Assembly (NCBI GenBank): GCA_037042185.1
Contig: JAXQJY010000032.1
Coordinates: 310,001 to 374,000, forward strand
Direction of reading: 5' to 3'
DNA from: Sordariomycetes sp. S80-01Y
Lineage: Eukaryota; Ascomycota; Sordariomycetes
Length of the DNA: 64,000 nt
Position numbers and translations under genes: made by a program. Shown in pieces: positions 42,470 through 57,400 of the stretch. Under the pieces are notes generated by a model, which saw only the letters and a list, made by a program, of their open reading frames with translations, searched no databases and was not told the origin of the DNA. Position 1 is the first letter of the stretch. Each line of letters begins with the position of its first letter.

Positions 42470-45400
42470 CAGGCAGTGTTGACGCGGGTCGAGCCATGAT
42501 GTTGCCTAGGCTGCTGTTCATCAGGGCCTCGCACGTCTCCTCAATGTCTTCCAGGAGAGCGGGCTGATGAGAATTGACCACTGTTCCCTCACGGGCATCG
42601 TTGATGATTGTTTCGAGAGATCGAATGGAGCCCTGGAAACTGAAGATCATGCGACCAAGGTGAATGTCAAAATTCTCAAATATCTTTCGTGTAATGGAGA
42701 TGAGCTTGATCGAGTCGCCTCCAACATGATAGAAGTCATCATCAATGCCGATCGACTTCTCCGGAAGGCCAAGGACTTCGGCCCACATGGCGACGAGTCG
42801 CTTTTGCATCTCTGTCTCAGGTTCTGTCTTGCTGGCTGAACCGGATATCTCTTCGTGGGAGATCAGCTCATCAGGAGAAAGTTTATCTACCATTGCCAGC
42901 AGTGCGCGACGATCAAGCTTCATGGATGTTCCCATTAGAGGCATTTGCCGAATTGGTAGAACGAAGCTTGGAACCATGTACACCGGCAGGACTTTCTTGA
43001 GATCGCGGGTGAGACAGAGGATGAAATCTTTGATGACGTGTGTCATGGGGATAAAGTCTCCATGGCCGTCTTCAGCATCGAATATGCTAGGGTCCTTGAT
43101 TTCAACGAAGGCAACAAGCACCTGGCGAGTTTCGTGGCGCACGACGATGGCAGCTGCGTTCTTGATAGCGTCGGAGATGTTCTTGATTTGGTCCTCCACT
43201 TCGCCGAGCTCGATTCGTTGGCCGCGAATCTTAGCCTGCGTATCACGACGTCCATGGTATTCAAGGCTTCCATCAGTATTGTAAGATACCAAGTCACCGG
43301 TCTTGTAGAAGCGATTGGGTTGTTGAGGTGCGGATGGAGGCATCCACCGTGGGGGGTTTGCAAAGAAGCTGGATCTCGTTCTGCTCTCGTCTCTGATATA
43401 CTCGCGGGCTATGGCGTAGCTCTGAGTAACAAGCTCACCAACGCAGCCGATTGGTGCTAGCTTTTCGTGGTCATCCGGCTCGACAACCCAATTCATGTGC
43501 GCAATGCCGCGACCTATAGTTGTAGGCGAAGTGTTGCTAGGGGTCCACCTGTTGCAGGAACACATAATGCAGGTCTCGGTTGGCCCGAAACCGTTGAGCA
43601 GCTTCGGCACTTTCTCAACCCAAGTGTCGATGTTGTCCTGACCGGCTGCCTCGCCAGCGAGCATGAGAGTCTTCAAGGAAGGAATCTGCTCTGGGTTTAT
43701 GACCCTGACGAAGGAGGGGCTAAGGATGGCAACATTGACAGACGCGGCGTTGATGAAGTCTGTCGTTCCGTGAAGTCTCTCTTCCTCGGTCGGCAGGCAG
43801 ATAGAGCCACCGGTGAAGAGGGGGATGAAGATCTCGAACAGGCATCCATCAAAGGCAAAGCTTGCGAATTGAAGGAAGCGAGTCACTTCGCCCTCTGCCT
43901 CGAACATGTGTCGTTGCGTCATCATGCTCGTGCTGATGGCGAGATGCTCCACGGCGATACCCTTAGGCTTGCCAGTCGAGCCAGACGAGAAGATGATATA
44001 GGCTGCTGACGAAGGAGACACTGGTGCGCGTTTGTGTGGCGGGTAATCGGGCATCTTGCAGACTGTCGCCTCGGAAAGTGTGATTACTTGAGCAATCCCA
44101 CCAGTGAAGTCCGATGCAACCGATGTAGATGCAACAACGAACTTGGCACCCGCCTGATCGACGATAGCAAGGCGGCGTTGAAGTGGGTGAGAAGGATCTA
44201 GTGGAATGAACACTCCACCGGCTTTCATAACTCCCAACATGGCAGCAATTGCCCAAGGTGACTTCTCGAAACAGATCGGAACTCTTGTCTCGTGTGAAAT
44301 TCCGAGGTGCAGCAGATGATTGCACACTCGGTCAGAAAGCTCTTCGAGCTCTGCATAGGTGATGGATCCGGACGAGGTGTATATAGCTTCCCGTTCTGGG
44401 TAGTCTTTGCAAACTAAATCATGGAGACACGAACTGACCGGCTCAAGGGCCTGTTTGTTCCAATTCGTGATCTTTTCCATATCGTACGAACTGACGAGCG
44501 AGACCTGAGCGACTGGCTTGTCACTACATAGAAGAACCTGCTGTACAAGGTGCTCAAAGTGATGTGAGAGGGCTTCGATCCTGGAGTCGGTAATGGCTGT
44601 AGAGTTGTACGTCAGGGATAACTTGACCGAGTTGTCGTAAAGAGCGCACGCCGCTACCAATGGGTAAGTGAAGTATCCTTGGAGGGAGTCTTCGAGCTTA
44701 TCATCGGCGCCGTTGAGGAACATGTCCCCATCTTCTTGGGTGGTAGGTTGCTTGCTTCCAGGCTGGGCGATGAAGAGACTGGTGAATTGGCATGCCTCCT
44801 TCGCGTCGGGGCTGAGCTTTTGAATCTCTTGAAGACCTAATTGCTCGTGTGGGGTCATCTCGAAGGCTTGAGATTGCACGCTCTGCGCAAAGTCTCGAAG
44901 ACTCTGATTGGGGTCAATGCGGAGCCTGATTGGGACAGTGGCTATAGTCGGGCCGGACATTCTTTCCAAGCCAGCAACTTGTGCCGTACGGCCAGAGATT
45001 GTTGCGCCGAAACAGATGTCGTTTGACTCGCTGTATCGTGCGAGGACGAGACCCCAGGCGGCACGGACAACCGAAGCCTTCGTAGCTGAATGTTCTGCAA
45101 TCGCCGTGGGCCACTGGATCGTTTTCTCGAAGTTGTGAGTGACAGTTTCCTTCTGGCCGTTGCTGTCAGCAGGGAAAGACGCTGGAGTCGCCCCTTCGAG
45201 TTCCTTCTTCCAGTATGCCGAAGCCTCCTTTTCATCCAGGTTGGTTAGGTGCTGGATGAAACCCCGGTAGGGCTCGATAGGGGTGGCTTCGGTACCCTCA
45301 AAGAAGTTTTGAAGAGTGGTGAGAATCAATCCAATGGACCAACCGTCGGTGATGGCGTGGTGACAGATGTGAACAAAGTAAGTATGCCCATCTTCTTCGA

Positions 45401-48400
45401 TGAGAGCAGCCCGATGAAGACGTGTACCGAAGCCCACATTCATAAATCGACTTTCGGCGACGTAGGTCTTGACGTCCTTGTCGGTCTCCTCCCAACGGAA
45501 GTCATTCGAAATCACGACCTGGAACTGAGAACCAGAGATATCGATAATCCTGGTCCGCAAATTGTCGCATGCGTTGACAGTTTTCTCCCAAGCAGAGCGG
45601 AAGGCAGCCACGTCGACATGACCACCAAGTCTGTAAACGTTCTTCAGCACATAAGCACCGGGCTGCTTCATTGTAGTCGCAACCAGACCGGCCTGGAGAG
45701 GTGTGCAGGGGTAGGCATCGTCGATGGTTTCGGTTTCGGTCAGCCCACACATTTCCCGGGCTCCCTGATCGACAATAAACTTGAGGTGCTCTTCACTCTT
45801 GATGAGACTAAACGTGGCTATCTCTCCAGCCACAGGAGCCCTTTCCGATTGACAGCAAGCTGCGACACTTAGCAGACGAGGGTCTGCGAAAATTTCCTGG
45901 ACACGCAGAGTAATGCCGGCATCGCGAGCGACGGTGACAAGTTGAATAGCTGCCACTGAATCGCCCCCTATGCGGATGAAGCTCGTATCTCTGCCAATAC
46001 TCTCACGGGGGACGCGGAGAATTTCAGACCAAAGCCTTTGAAGTTCGATCTCCATGTGGGTTTCTGGGGCGCGGAACATGGCGTCAGAGAGGGAATAAGT
46101 AGCAAGGCGGTCCTGGTCGAGGAGGGATGACTGGTTCTTGAGAGTTTGCAAAGGAGCTTCTGTCGCAATCCGTCGAAGCTTCTTTCTGTTAATCTTCCCT
46201 GAGGCCGTCTGTGCTGGCCGACCACGGAAGAGCAAGTAGGTGCTCGGCAGCATAGCCGATGTTAGGACAGATCTAAGGGAGTTATTGACTTCTGACACTG
46301 TGAAGTAGAGGTCTTCGGAAATATCAGTGACCAGCTCCACTTGATCTCGCTCCCCGTCGGCACCGCTGTTGTACCATAGCAGCGCCATGAGGCTCTTCTT
46401 GCCATCATCGACAAGACTGATCATGTCGACAATGGCAGAGAAGTTGTCGGGCAGGACGCTCGCGATCTGGGCCTCTATTTCTCCTAGCTCGAGTCTTTGA
46501 CCATGGATCTTGATTTGCGAGTCCTTCCGGCCAATGTAGTCAAACGTTCCATCAGCGTTGCGGCGGACTAGATCACCGGTCCTGTAGATCCTCCGGGGCT
46601 CACCATCGCCACCAGGCAACCAGTCGACGCCATAAACCCATTGTTCGTTGACAACAGCATCTGTATTGATATAACCACGCGCCAAAAGAGGTCCCTCGAT
46701 GAGAAGTTCGCCTATGCAACCGATGGGTACCAATTGTTTGATGTTTTCAGGCTCCACGATCCACCAGTCTGACGCCATGGGTTTGCCAATGTTGTTGATG
46801 TTGGTCGAGGTGCCGATAATCTGGTGCGACTGAATGGTTGCTTCGGCAGGGCCGTAGAAGTTGTGCAATGTGACGTGGTCTTTCCATATATTGATCACTT
46901 TTTGAGTCATTGCTTCTCCCGCCAAAGCAATTTCCTTGAGCGTTGGTACATCTGATGAGTTGATGATACCAGCAACTGTTGGGGTCAGGAACACCCAAGT
47001 CGCACGCATTCGCGTGATAGCACCGGCGATATCGTTGAAGCGCTCGCCGTCAGAGGGGATGCAAATGCAGGCGCCTCGGGTAAGTGGGCCAAGGACATCT
47101 ATGATTCCCAGATCGAATGTGTATGCCGAGTATGTGAAAACTCTCGTACCGGAGCCAAATTGCATCTGTTCGGTGTACGAAGTGATAGCAGACGCGAGGG
47201 ATATGTGATTGTGAAGTATACCCTTCGGCTTGCCAGTACTGCCTGACGTGAATATAATGAAGCTCTCGTTGGCAGGTGTCACTGCGGATGCAGGGGGTAG
47301 ATCCTGCATTGGAAGCTTGTCGAGTGTGGCCTCGTCGACGTAATAAACGGGCAGACCTAGTTCTGTGGCTGTTGACCGGCACTCGGGTGATGCCAGGACC
47401 AAGAAAGCTTTGGAGTCTGCCACAAGTCCCTTGAGACGTTCTAGTGGTGAGGATGGATCTAGAGGTATGAAGGCACCACCGGCCATCAAGATCGAGATCA
47501 TTGCCACGGCTGTCCAGGCAGACTTGGGGAAGCAAAGAGCAACGCGAGCATCAGGGCCGACGCCAAGGGCTTGCAGCTTGTGGGCAAGGGCAGAGGTATA
47601 TCGCCCGAGTTGCTCGTACGTCAGTTCGCCATCCCAAGACTGCACAGCAGGGGACTGGGGGCTGTCTTGGATTTGGCGACTAATCAGGGAGTGAACACAC
47701 TCCTCGGTCGGTGGCTTGAGATTCGAATGTTGGAGGGCGTGCTCCACTTCAAAATCGCCGATGAGTGAGATGTCCCTAACAGTGGCAGCAGTGCTGTTCA
47801 AGAGTTGCTGCATAACATGCTCAAGCTGGTTTGCTAGTGCCTCTATCTCCTGAATGGAAACACAGTTTTGATCATGGGAGAAGCGGATCTGAATGCAGTT
47901 CTCCATGGGAACAACAATCATAACCAGCGGATAGTTGAAGTACTGGTCCATCTCCTTCTCGGTAATTTCCAGCCCCTCGTCGCTGGTGGTGATGAGTGAC
48001 AGCTGATCAGCAGCTTCATCGCCGTTTTGGAGCGGTTGTGGAGGCTGGATGACCATCAAGCTTGAGAAGTTGCAGGCCTCTCGAGCACTTTCACTCGTCT
48101 TCGCAATGTTTTGCAGACCAAATTGTTCGTAAGTTGACATCTCGGATGCCTTGGTCTGTATGGCGCCGAGCAGGTCATTGACAGCAGTGTCAGGGTCGAG
48201 CCGGACCCGCACGGGTATCGTTGCGATTGCGGGGCCAGCCATGTTTGTGAGACCCTCGACAGCGGCGTCACGACCAGAAACAGTAGCACCGAAGCAAACG
48301 TCGTTATTGCCGCAGTGACGAGCCAAGACGAGCGAGAAGGCAGCGCGAATGATGGTGGCGCGAGTGATTGATCCTGCTTGGGTCTCAGGTGTGGGTATGG

Positions 48401-51400
48401 TCTTGTGGAACATGTTGTAATGATACTGGCCCTCAGTCTTTGCAGGAGGGAAGGCCGCGCGAACCGAGCCTTCGAGCTCGTCTTTCCAGTACTTCGCGGC
48501 AGCAGTCTTGTCAACTGACTCCAGATATTTGATGAAGCCGGAGAAAGGCGCGATTGCCTCTCCGCTCTGACCCCAGTAGATTGTATGAAGGGTTCCTAGG
48601 GCAATTTTCAAGCACCAACCATCCATAACGGAGTGGTGCGATAACCACGAAAAGTAGTGGTCGCCATTTGGAAGTGCCAGCAGGGCGAAGCGCGACAGCT
48701 TGGAGCCATAGCTCATGGTGTACTTCTGTGCATATGTGGCAAATGCTTGAAGACTCAGCTCTTCCACAGGCTCCCACTCAACCTTCTCGTCGAGCACTAG
48801 TTGAATGGAGTGGTTGGTGGAAGGCAAGATCCTCGTGCGCAGGTTACCGCACGTGGACACTGTCTGCTCCCAGGCAGCCTTGAATTTGGGGATGTCGACA
48901 TGTTTGGAGAGCTTGAAGAAGTATTTAGTGATGTATGAGCCAGGGAGCTTTTCGGCCATCGCAATAAGACCTTCCTGAAGTGGGGAGAGTGGATATGCAT
49001 CATCGACCTGAACATCCTCAGCAATGCCGTATTGAGCACGCCAAGGGGTCTCGTGGATAACGCGGCGGTCCGAGTCATCGATCAGCTCGAACGGCTCTGC
49101 AGTCCATGTAATAGAGGTGCTGCCGGCTTGTTCTGCAGCAGTGGAGAGACTCGACAAGCGCGGGTCGCGGAAAACATCCTTGACCGTGACGTTGAGTCCG
49201 TGGCTCCTAGCACAACTCATGAGTTGAATAGCGCTTATAGAATCACCACCAATGGCCAAGAAGCTATCATCGCGACCAATTGAGCTGATCGGAATATGAA
49301 GGACCTCTGACCAAATGGCTTGCATGCGTCGCTCTGTCTCGGTCTCGGGTTCGCGCTTCTGAACGTCTTGTAGGGAGTACATGGCTCGAGACTCTGGACT
49401 CAGCATGGATGCCTCGGCTTTCAAGGTCTTGCGATCCAACTTGGTAGAAGTGATGAAGGGCATGTAGTTGCAAGGAATGAAGAGGGACGGCACCATGTAG
49501 GACGGCAACGTAACCTTCAGTGCGCTAACGAGGCCAACAAGGGCCTGTAAGAGCTCTGATGATACCGGCATGAACATCGGCTCCTTCTTTGTGTTGAGGC
49601 TGACGTCGGCTACGCGAGTCTCATGGGATAAGCAGAAGTAAGCCACAAGACGAGGTCCGGCCTCGGTCTCAAGGACGTCAGCACCGACTTGAATGGCTGA
49701 GCTCAGATTCGATCGAATGTGGTGCTCAACCTCGCCTAGTTCCACACGGAAACCGCGGATCTTGATCTGGCCATCCTTCCTACTGATGAACTCCATTGTT
49801 CCGTCGGGATTGTAGCGGCAGAGATCACCCGACTTGTAGAAACGTCCCCAGTGTTGCGTCTCCTGACTGTTGGGTGCCCACTTCGGCAGGTTGTAGACCA
49901 AAGAGGCCTCGGTCATCTTTTTGTCCGCGAGATATTCACGAAGTAGCGTTGGACCTTGCAGGAGAACTTCTCCGGTCACGCCAATAGGTGCAAGATTGCG
50001 AGGATCCTCTGGGTCGACAATCCAACAGAAGGAACCGACTGGAGATCCGATCGTTAGGGGAGATTCTTCCGGGGTGGTCCAGGTATGGAGGGTACTGAAA
50101 CAGCAGGTTTCAGCTGGTCCCCAGCCATTGACCAGGGTGACTCGTCCAAACCAGGTGTCGAAGATATCCTGGCCGACAGCTTCGCCTGCTAGGAGGAGGA
50201 GGTCGAGAGATGGGAAGTCATCTGGTTGCAGAGTTCGCACGAAGGCCGGTGTGAGGAACGCCCAATTGATGTCCATTTCGCGGACGAACTCTGCGAGGCT
50301 GTTGACTCGGATGTCCTCGGATGGCACGCAGACGCAGGCACCGTTGATGAGTGGCGCAACTATCTCTCCAATAGAGAGATCGAAAACAAAAGCCGCAAAT
50401 TGCAGCATTCTGACCTCTCTTTTCAGGCGAAGACGTCGGCTGATGTCGGTCTGACTTGTACAGACAGATCCATGCTCCATAACCAGACCCTTCGGTACGC
50501 CTGTGCTGCCGGAAGTGAACAGCACATAGGCTGCATTCCGGGGTGTCACGAAAGGACGTTTCCAAGAGATCAATTCAACGTCAATCGTCAGTTTTTTATC
50601 GAGAGCAGATGAAAGTTGGACGATATCGAGACCTAATTCTGCACAGCTAGCGGCATTGGACTCTGACACGATGGCCAGCGTGGCTTTGCTCTGCTGAACA
50701 ATCCGCTGCTTGCGACCAACCGGGTGAAGGGGATCCAAAGGTACCCAGGCGGCGCCGGCTTTGTTGATGGCAACAATGGCAACGAAATGCCACATGGACT
50801 TGTTGAAGCAAACGTGGATCAAATCCTCAACCTTGACATTGTAGTCGTGCACCAGGTGATAAGCAAGCCTATCGGCAGCCTCATTGAGTTGGCGATAGGA
50901 AAGTTCTCCGTCCCATGCTTTGATAGCGGGAGCATCGGGGTGATCTGAAGCTTGTTGCTCGATCATCTCGTGGATGCATCGGTTGATGATTTCTGGCTTG
51001 ATGTTGTTGTACTGGAGGCTTGTCTGCAAATCCCAAGAGCCAGTCACGGAAATCTCTCCCAACGGCTTCAGGTCATTCTCGGAGAGCTGATGAACGACAT
51101 GTTTGAATTGTTGAGCCATGGCTTGCATCTGCCTCTCATGAAGCACAGACGAATCATAGATGAGGGAAAGATCCATATTGTCTCCCGACAGGGCAACTTG
51201 CATGACGAGTGGGTAGGTGAAGTAACCCTGAACGTTCTTCTCAACCCCGGCAATTTCGGACTCAGCTGGTACAAGAAGTGTCGTCTCGGAGTTGTCTTGG
51301 GTATCAGCGCTGTCAGAGCTGTCAGCTAAGCCCATCTTTTGGGCAGGCTGAACAACCATCAAGCTGGTGAAGTCGCAGACGCTCCTTGCGTTGTCGTCAA

Positions 51401-54400
51401 TTTTCGAGATGTTCTGTAGACCAAATTGTTCGAATGCAACCATCTCAAGGGTCTGGCTCTGCACAGCGAGCAGATAGTCCTCCACCGTGAAATTCTTGTC
51501 GATATGGACTCGAACAGGAACCGTGGCGATCATCGGTCCTGGCATAGTCTCGATTCCGTCCACCGGCGCCTGTCGCCCAGATACGGTGGAGCCGAATGTA
51601 ATGTCATCCGTCTCATTGTACTTTGCGAGAACTATGGCCCAACCGGCTCGAATGATAGATGCGCTCGTGACGGAGGGCAGCTTCTTCTTCGGTAGGGTGA
51701 TATGCTCGGAAACGATCTGAGTATCAGCTCGAACGTCGGAAGCAGACGCCCGGGCGGGGAACGAGGCTGGCTGTGCGCCATCTAGCTGAGACCGCCAGTA
51801 TGCCTCAGCAGCCTGCTTGTCGATGTTTGAGATGTAGGAGATGAAGTTGGAGTATGGTCTCAGCACCGGGGTGGGCTGATTGGCGTAGATGCGGCACAAT
51901 GTATCGATCACAATACCAAGACTCCATCCATCAAAAGTAGAATGATGGCTAAGCCAAACGAAATAGAGACTTCCGTTTGGACTCTTGGCTAATCCGTAGC
52001 GGTTGAGCTTCGTTCCATATGTCATTTCCGTCTGGCCTGCAAAATCCATGACTGTCTCGAGATCTGCGTCGCCGAAGAAGTCCCAGTCATAGTCGTCACG
52101 AATGACAACTTGAGTCGAGACGCCTTCAATGTCGACAATACGGGTGCGAAGATTGCCACAAAGATCGACGGTCCGTTTCCACGCTGAAGCAAACGCATCC
52201 ACATCAACGCCGCTGGCCAGCTTGAAAATACGCCTGGCGATGTAAGAGCCCGGCTGTTTTACAGAGAGAGCCATGAGGCCCTGTTGAGACGGGTTACAAG
52301 GGAAGGCATCCTCAAGAGCTTCGTCATGTTGTACTCGTGAAATGGTCTTGACCTTCTCCTTCACGAGCTCAACATTCGTAGGCAGCATGCTGAACGGCGC
52401 CACATCTTCAACAGATGCCTTATGTAGCTTGACGATGGACGCGGCGATGGCATGTAGACGAACGTCTTTGAAGATCTTATCCACGGTTAATCCCAGGCCT
52501 TGCTTTTGCAGACTAGACACAAGGCGGATGGCGGTGATCGAATCGCCACCCAGCTTCAAGAAGTTGCTGTCGCGGCCAATGGAATCAACGGGTAGATTGA
52601 GGATGTTGGCCCAAATGTCGCGGAGTTGAGACTCGACCCGGGTAGCGGGGGGCTTGTGGCTGCCTTGATCGACAGAAAAGCGAAGCTTATCGTTCAAGGA
52701 TGCCTCGCTGGCCATACTGACCAACTTCTTCCGGTCTGTCTTCCCAGAGGAAGTCTTCTCAGGCACTCCTTGGAAGATCAGGTAAGTTGTCGGAATCATG
52801 ACTGAAGTCAGAACCTGATTCAACGCGTGGTCTAGATCAGAGATCAGCTCAAGCATCTCGGCAGACACATCTGTTGCCAGATGCACACTGTCGAAGGCGG
52901 TATTGGGGCCGCTCGTGTACCAGAGGAGAGCCGTGAGAACATTATTCCCTGATTCCTTGTCGTTCACGACGGCAACCATTGCAGCCATGTTCTCTGGGAG
53001 GCTCTTGACGATATTTGATTCGATCTCACCCAATTCCACGCGCTGACCCCGGATTTTGACTTGAGTATCTTTGCGGCCGACGTAGTCGAAGGTACCATCA
53101 GCATTGCGCCTGACGAGATCGCCCGTCCGGTATGCTCTTGATGATACTTCCCCGGGTAGCCAGTCGACATGCTCCAACCACGCACTGCTGGCCTCTTGGG
53201 TTGCGTTTATGTAGCCACGAGCCAAAAGGGGTCCTTGGATCAATAACTCTCCAACGCAACCGATTGGAACCAATCTGGTTATGTTTTCTGGCTCAACAGC
53301 CCACCAAGCAGATGACATCGGATGGCCGATATTGTTCAAGTTTTCCGCTGCACCAACTAGCTGATATCCGTTGATTGTTGCTTCAGCGGGGCCGTAGAAG
53401 TTGTGGAGGTTTGCGTGTCCTCTCCAGCGATCAGCAACATGTTGTGTGACGGCTTCACCACCAAGACCAATATCTGTGAGCTGTGGAACTGCCTCAGGGT
53501 TGATCAGATCAGCCACAGTTGGGGTGAAGAAGGCCCAATTGGCTTTCAGAGCATGGATAGTTTCAGTCAGGGCATTATGACGCTGATGATCGGAGGGGAT
53601 GCAGATACACGCGCCGCGTGACAAGGGCCCCAGAACATCCATGATACCCCAATCGAAGGTGTAAGCCGAGTAGGTGAAAACTCGGGTGTCACGGCCGTAG
53701 CCCATCCTATTCGTGTAGCCATCGATGGCAGAACACAGGGAGATGTGGTCGTGAAGTATACCCTTGGGCTTGCCAGTTGATCCGGATGTGAAAATGACGA
53801 AGCTGGCATTGCTAGGCGCCACATCTGAGGGTGGACAATCGTTCTGTGCGGGAAGTAGGTCAAGCGATTTCTTCTCCACGTACATGATATCAGTATCCAA
53901 GCCTTCGGCTGCATCCTTACAATCGGGCGAGGCAAGGACCAGCTGAGCCTTAGTGTCATCGATCAAGCCCCGGAGACGACTCAGAGGCGCGGATGGATCC
54001 AATGGCACGAATGCACCGCCTGCCATTGCAATGGCGAGCATGGAGACAGCGGCCCAGGTCGATTTCGGGAAGCAGAAGGGGACCAAGGTTTCGGGGCCAA
54101 CCCCCAGTTGCTGAAGCTTGTGTGCAAGCTTGTAAGCATAGCTTCCAAGCTCTTCGTAGGTGAGACTCTCGTCCCAGGATTCTACAGCAGGTGCTCTGGG
54201 TTGAGTCTTGATCTGCTGATCGACCAAAGCGTGGATGAGGGTGTGTGAGGCGGGCTCCAGGTGGGTATTCTGCAGAGCATGTTCGAGCTCTGAGTCTCCG
54301 AGCAGCGAGATGTCCTTGGGGGTCGCAGAAGGGGATCTGTGGAAGAGCTGATGCATGACACTATCAAGCTGGTTCGCAACAGCCTCCATTTCCTGCTGCG

Positions 54401-57400
54401 TGAGGCAGGCAGTGTCGTAGGAGAACTGGATCTTAATAGTATCGCCCATCATTGACGCAACCATGACCAGAGGGTAATTGAAGTACTCGCTCATACCTTG
54501 CTCGGTGACACTCAGCTCTTTCTCGCTGGAGATGAGAAGTGAGTAGTCAAAATCGTCATCGGTGCTCTTCTGGCCAGGCTTTGGTTGGATGACCATCAGC
54601 GTTGAGAAATCGCAAGCTTCTTTGGCGTCATTGCTGGCCTTTGCGATATTTTGAAGGCCAAGCTGCTCGTACATTGTCATGTCAGTCGCTTGGATCTGGA
54701 CGGTATTGAGCATATCCTCAAGGTCAGCATCACGATTGAGGCGAACGCGAACCGGTACCGTGGCGATGGCTGGACCGGGCATACTGGACAGGCCATCGAC
54801 CGGAGCGTTCCGACCAGAGATGGTCGCGCCGAAGCACACATCATCGCTGGTGCTGTGCTGCGCAAGAATCACTGCCCACGCCGTCCGTAAGATTGTCGCG
54901 TGAGTGAAGGACCCTGCGGTTGTGGGCGTGTCGATTGTCTTGTGGAGCATCTCGTACTGATGCCTACCCTGCACTCGGGATGGCGGGAAGGACGGACGCG
55001 TAGCACCCTCGAGCTCCTTGCGCCAGTATTCATTCGCAGCGGTAGTATCAATACTGGAAGCATATTTAATGAAGCCCGAAAATGGAACAAGAGGTTCTGC
55101 CTTGCCATCCCAATACAGCGAGTGCAGTGTTGTTAAAATCAGTTTGACGCACCAACCATCCATGACGGAATGATGCGAGATCCAAACAAAGAATTGATCA
55201 CCGTCGACGGATGATTTTAGAAGGGCGTGGCGAGAGAGCTTGGAGCCATAGCTCATGTGTAGGCTCTCCATGTCCTTTATGTAAGTCTCTAGGTCCATTC
55301 CGTCGGTGGCGTCCCAGGTAGAGTCCTCTTTCAACATCACCTGAATGGAGTGGGTTTTGGAAGAGACAATTCTGGTCCGGAGGTTTCCGCATAGGCGGAC
55401 CGTCTCCTCCCAGGAGGTCTTGAACTTAGCAAGGTCAACATGCTTAGGCAACCTGAATAGGTATTTGGTGATGTATGATCCTGGCAACTTCACAGATGTT
55501 GCGATCAAGCCTTCCTGGAGGGACGAAAGTGGATAAGCGTCCTCGATCGCGGAGTCGATGGGGATCCCATTGCTGGCTTTCCACGGTGAAGCAAAGACCA
55601 TTCGTCGATCCTCTTCATCCAGCAATTCGAATGATTTGGTTTCCCAGGTGGTGACAGACTCAACGGTGCCAGCCGCGGCGGCGACGCTTGAGAGACGAGG
55701 GTCTCGGAACACGTCTTTGACCATCACGCTGATACCTTGGTTGCGCGCCTGGTTCATAAGCTGGATCGCACTGATGGAATCTCCACCAATTGCCAAAAAG
55801 CTGGAATCCCGGCCAATTGTTTCAGCAGGAACTCGGAGAATTTCTGCCCATATTCTTTGCATCTTCTCCTCCATCTCTGTCTCCGGGGCCCGCCTCTCCA
55901 CATTTTGCAAACAGTACATGGATAATTGTCTGTGGTCGAGCTTGGCCGTTGCAGCTTTGAGGCTCTTGCGGTCGAGTTTGGTGGAGTTGATGAAGGGCAT
56001 GTAAGCACACTGTATAAACATGGACGGAACCATGTACGAGGGGAGAATGATGCCCAAATCGCCGGCCAACGTCGTCAGATGGTCAGACATAGTATCGGTG
56101 AGTGGAATGAACAAGGGTTCGTTTTCGGGGTCAAAATCAGCTCCGGCAAAGCGGCCCTCGTTCGTGAGGCAGAAGTAGGCCACGAGCCTGGCACCAGCTT
56201 CTGTGTCGAATATATCAACTCCAACCTGGCACTCGCCTTCGGGTTCAAGTATCTTGCGGATGTGGTACTCGACCTCACCCAACTCGACGCGGAACCCTCG
56301 GATCTTGATTTGGCTATCTTTACGGCTGACGTACTCCATCGTGCCATTTGCCTGGTAGCGACAAAGATCGCCCGATTTGAAGAAGCGGTTCCAGAGGCGG
56401 TCGTCACGGCGGGGCGTCCAGTCAGGAAGAGCTCGAACCATGCTCGCTTCGGTCTTTTCGCGGTCCGCAATGTACTCTTGCAGAAGGGCAGGTCCTTGGA
56501 TATAAACCTCGCCAACGGTGCCGAACGGCGCCAGCCGATCAGGATGATCGGGCTCGACCAACCAGCAGAAACAATTAATGTTGGTACCGATGGTGGCTGG
56601 TGACTCAGTACGGGACTGGTATTCGTGGATTGTACTGCAAACCGTGGCCTCTGCAGGACCCCAGCCGTTAACCAAACGAACATGGCCGAACCATGTGTCT
56701 AGAATGTCTTGGCCAACGGCTTCTCCAGCCAAAATCATGAGCTCGACAGATGGTATATCCGATGGCTTCAGGGTGCGGGCAAAAGCTGGCGTCAAGAACA
56801 CCCAGTTGACCTTGTTGTCGCGGATGAAATCAATGATTCCGTTGAGTCTGGTTTCATCGGATGGCACACAGATACATCCACCGAGCGCGAGCGTTCCAGC
56901 CACCTCACCAATCGACATGTCGAAGACATATGAGGCAAACTGCAGCATGCGCACATGCTCATCTTGACCGAGCCTTTTTCCAATGTTGATGACACTAGTA
57001 CAGAGGGAACGGTGACCGATGACGAAGCCTTTGGGAACGCCGGTGCTCCCTGACGTGAACAAGATATAGGCTGCAGTGTCAGGCGAGACGTTGACGGCTG
57101 GGCTATCTGAAGAGACGCTCTGAACGAGATCTTCGAGTAAGGTGGTATTCACTTCGACGACTGTTTGCATGAACTCCGCGCAAGTTGCAGTGCTGGAGCT
57201 GGAAGCCAAGCAAAGGCTAGCGCCAGTTTGTTCCATGATTTGGCGGCGCCGCTGCGGAGGATGCGAGGGCTCAAAAGGCGCCCATGTAGCACCCGATTTG
57301 TTGATTGCAATAATCGACACGAAGTACCATATCGATTTCTCGAAGCAAACGTGGACAATGTCGCCGACATTGACACCGTGCTCCGCAATCAGGTAATTGG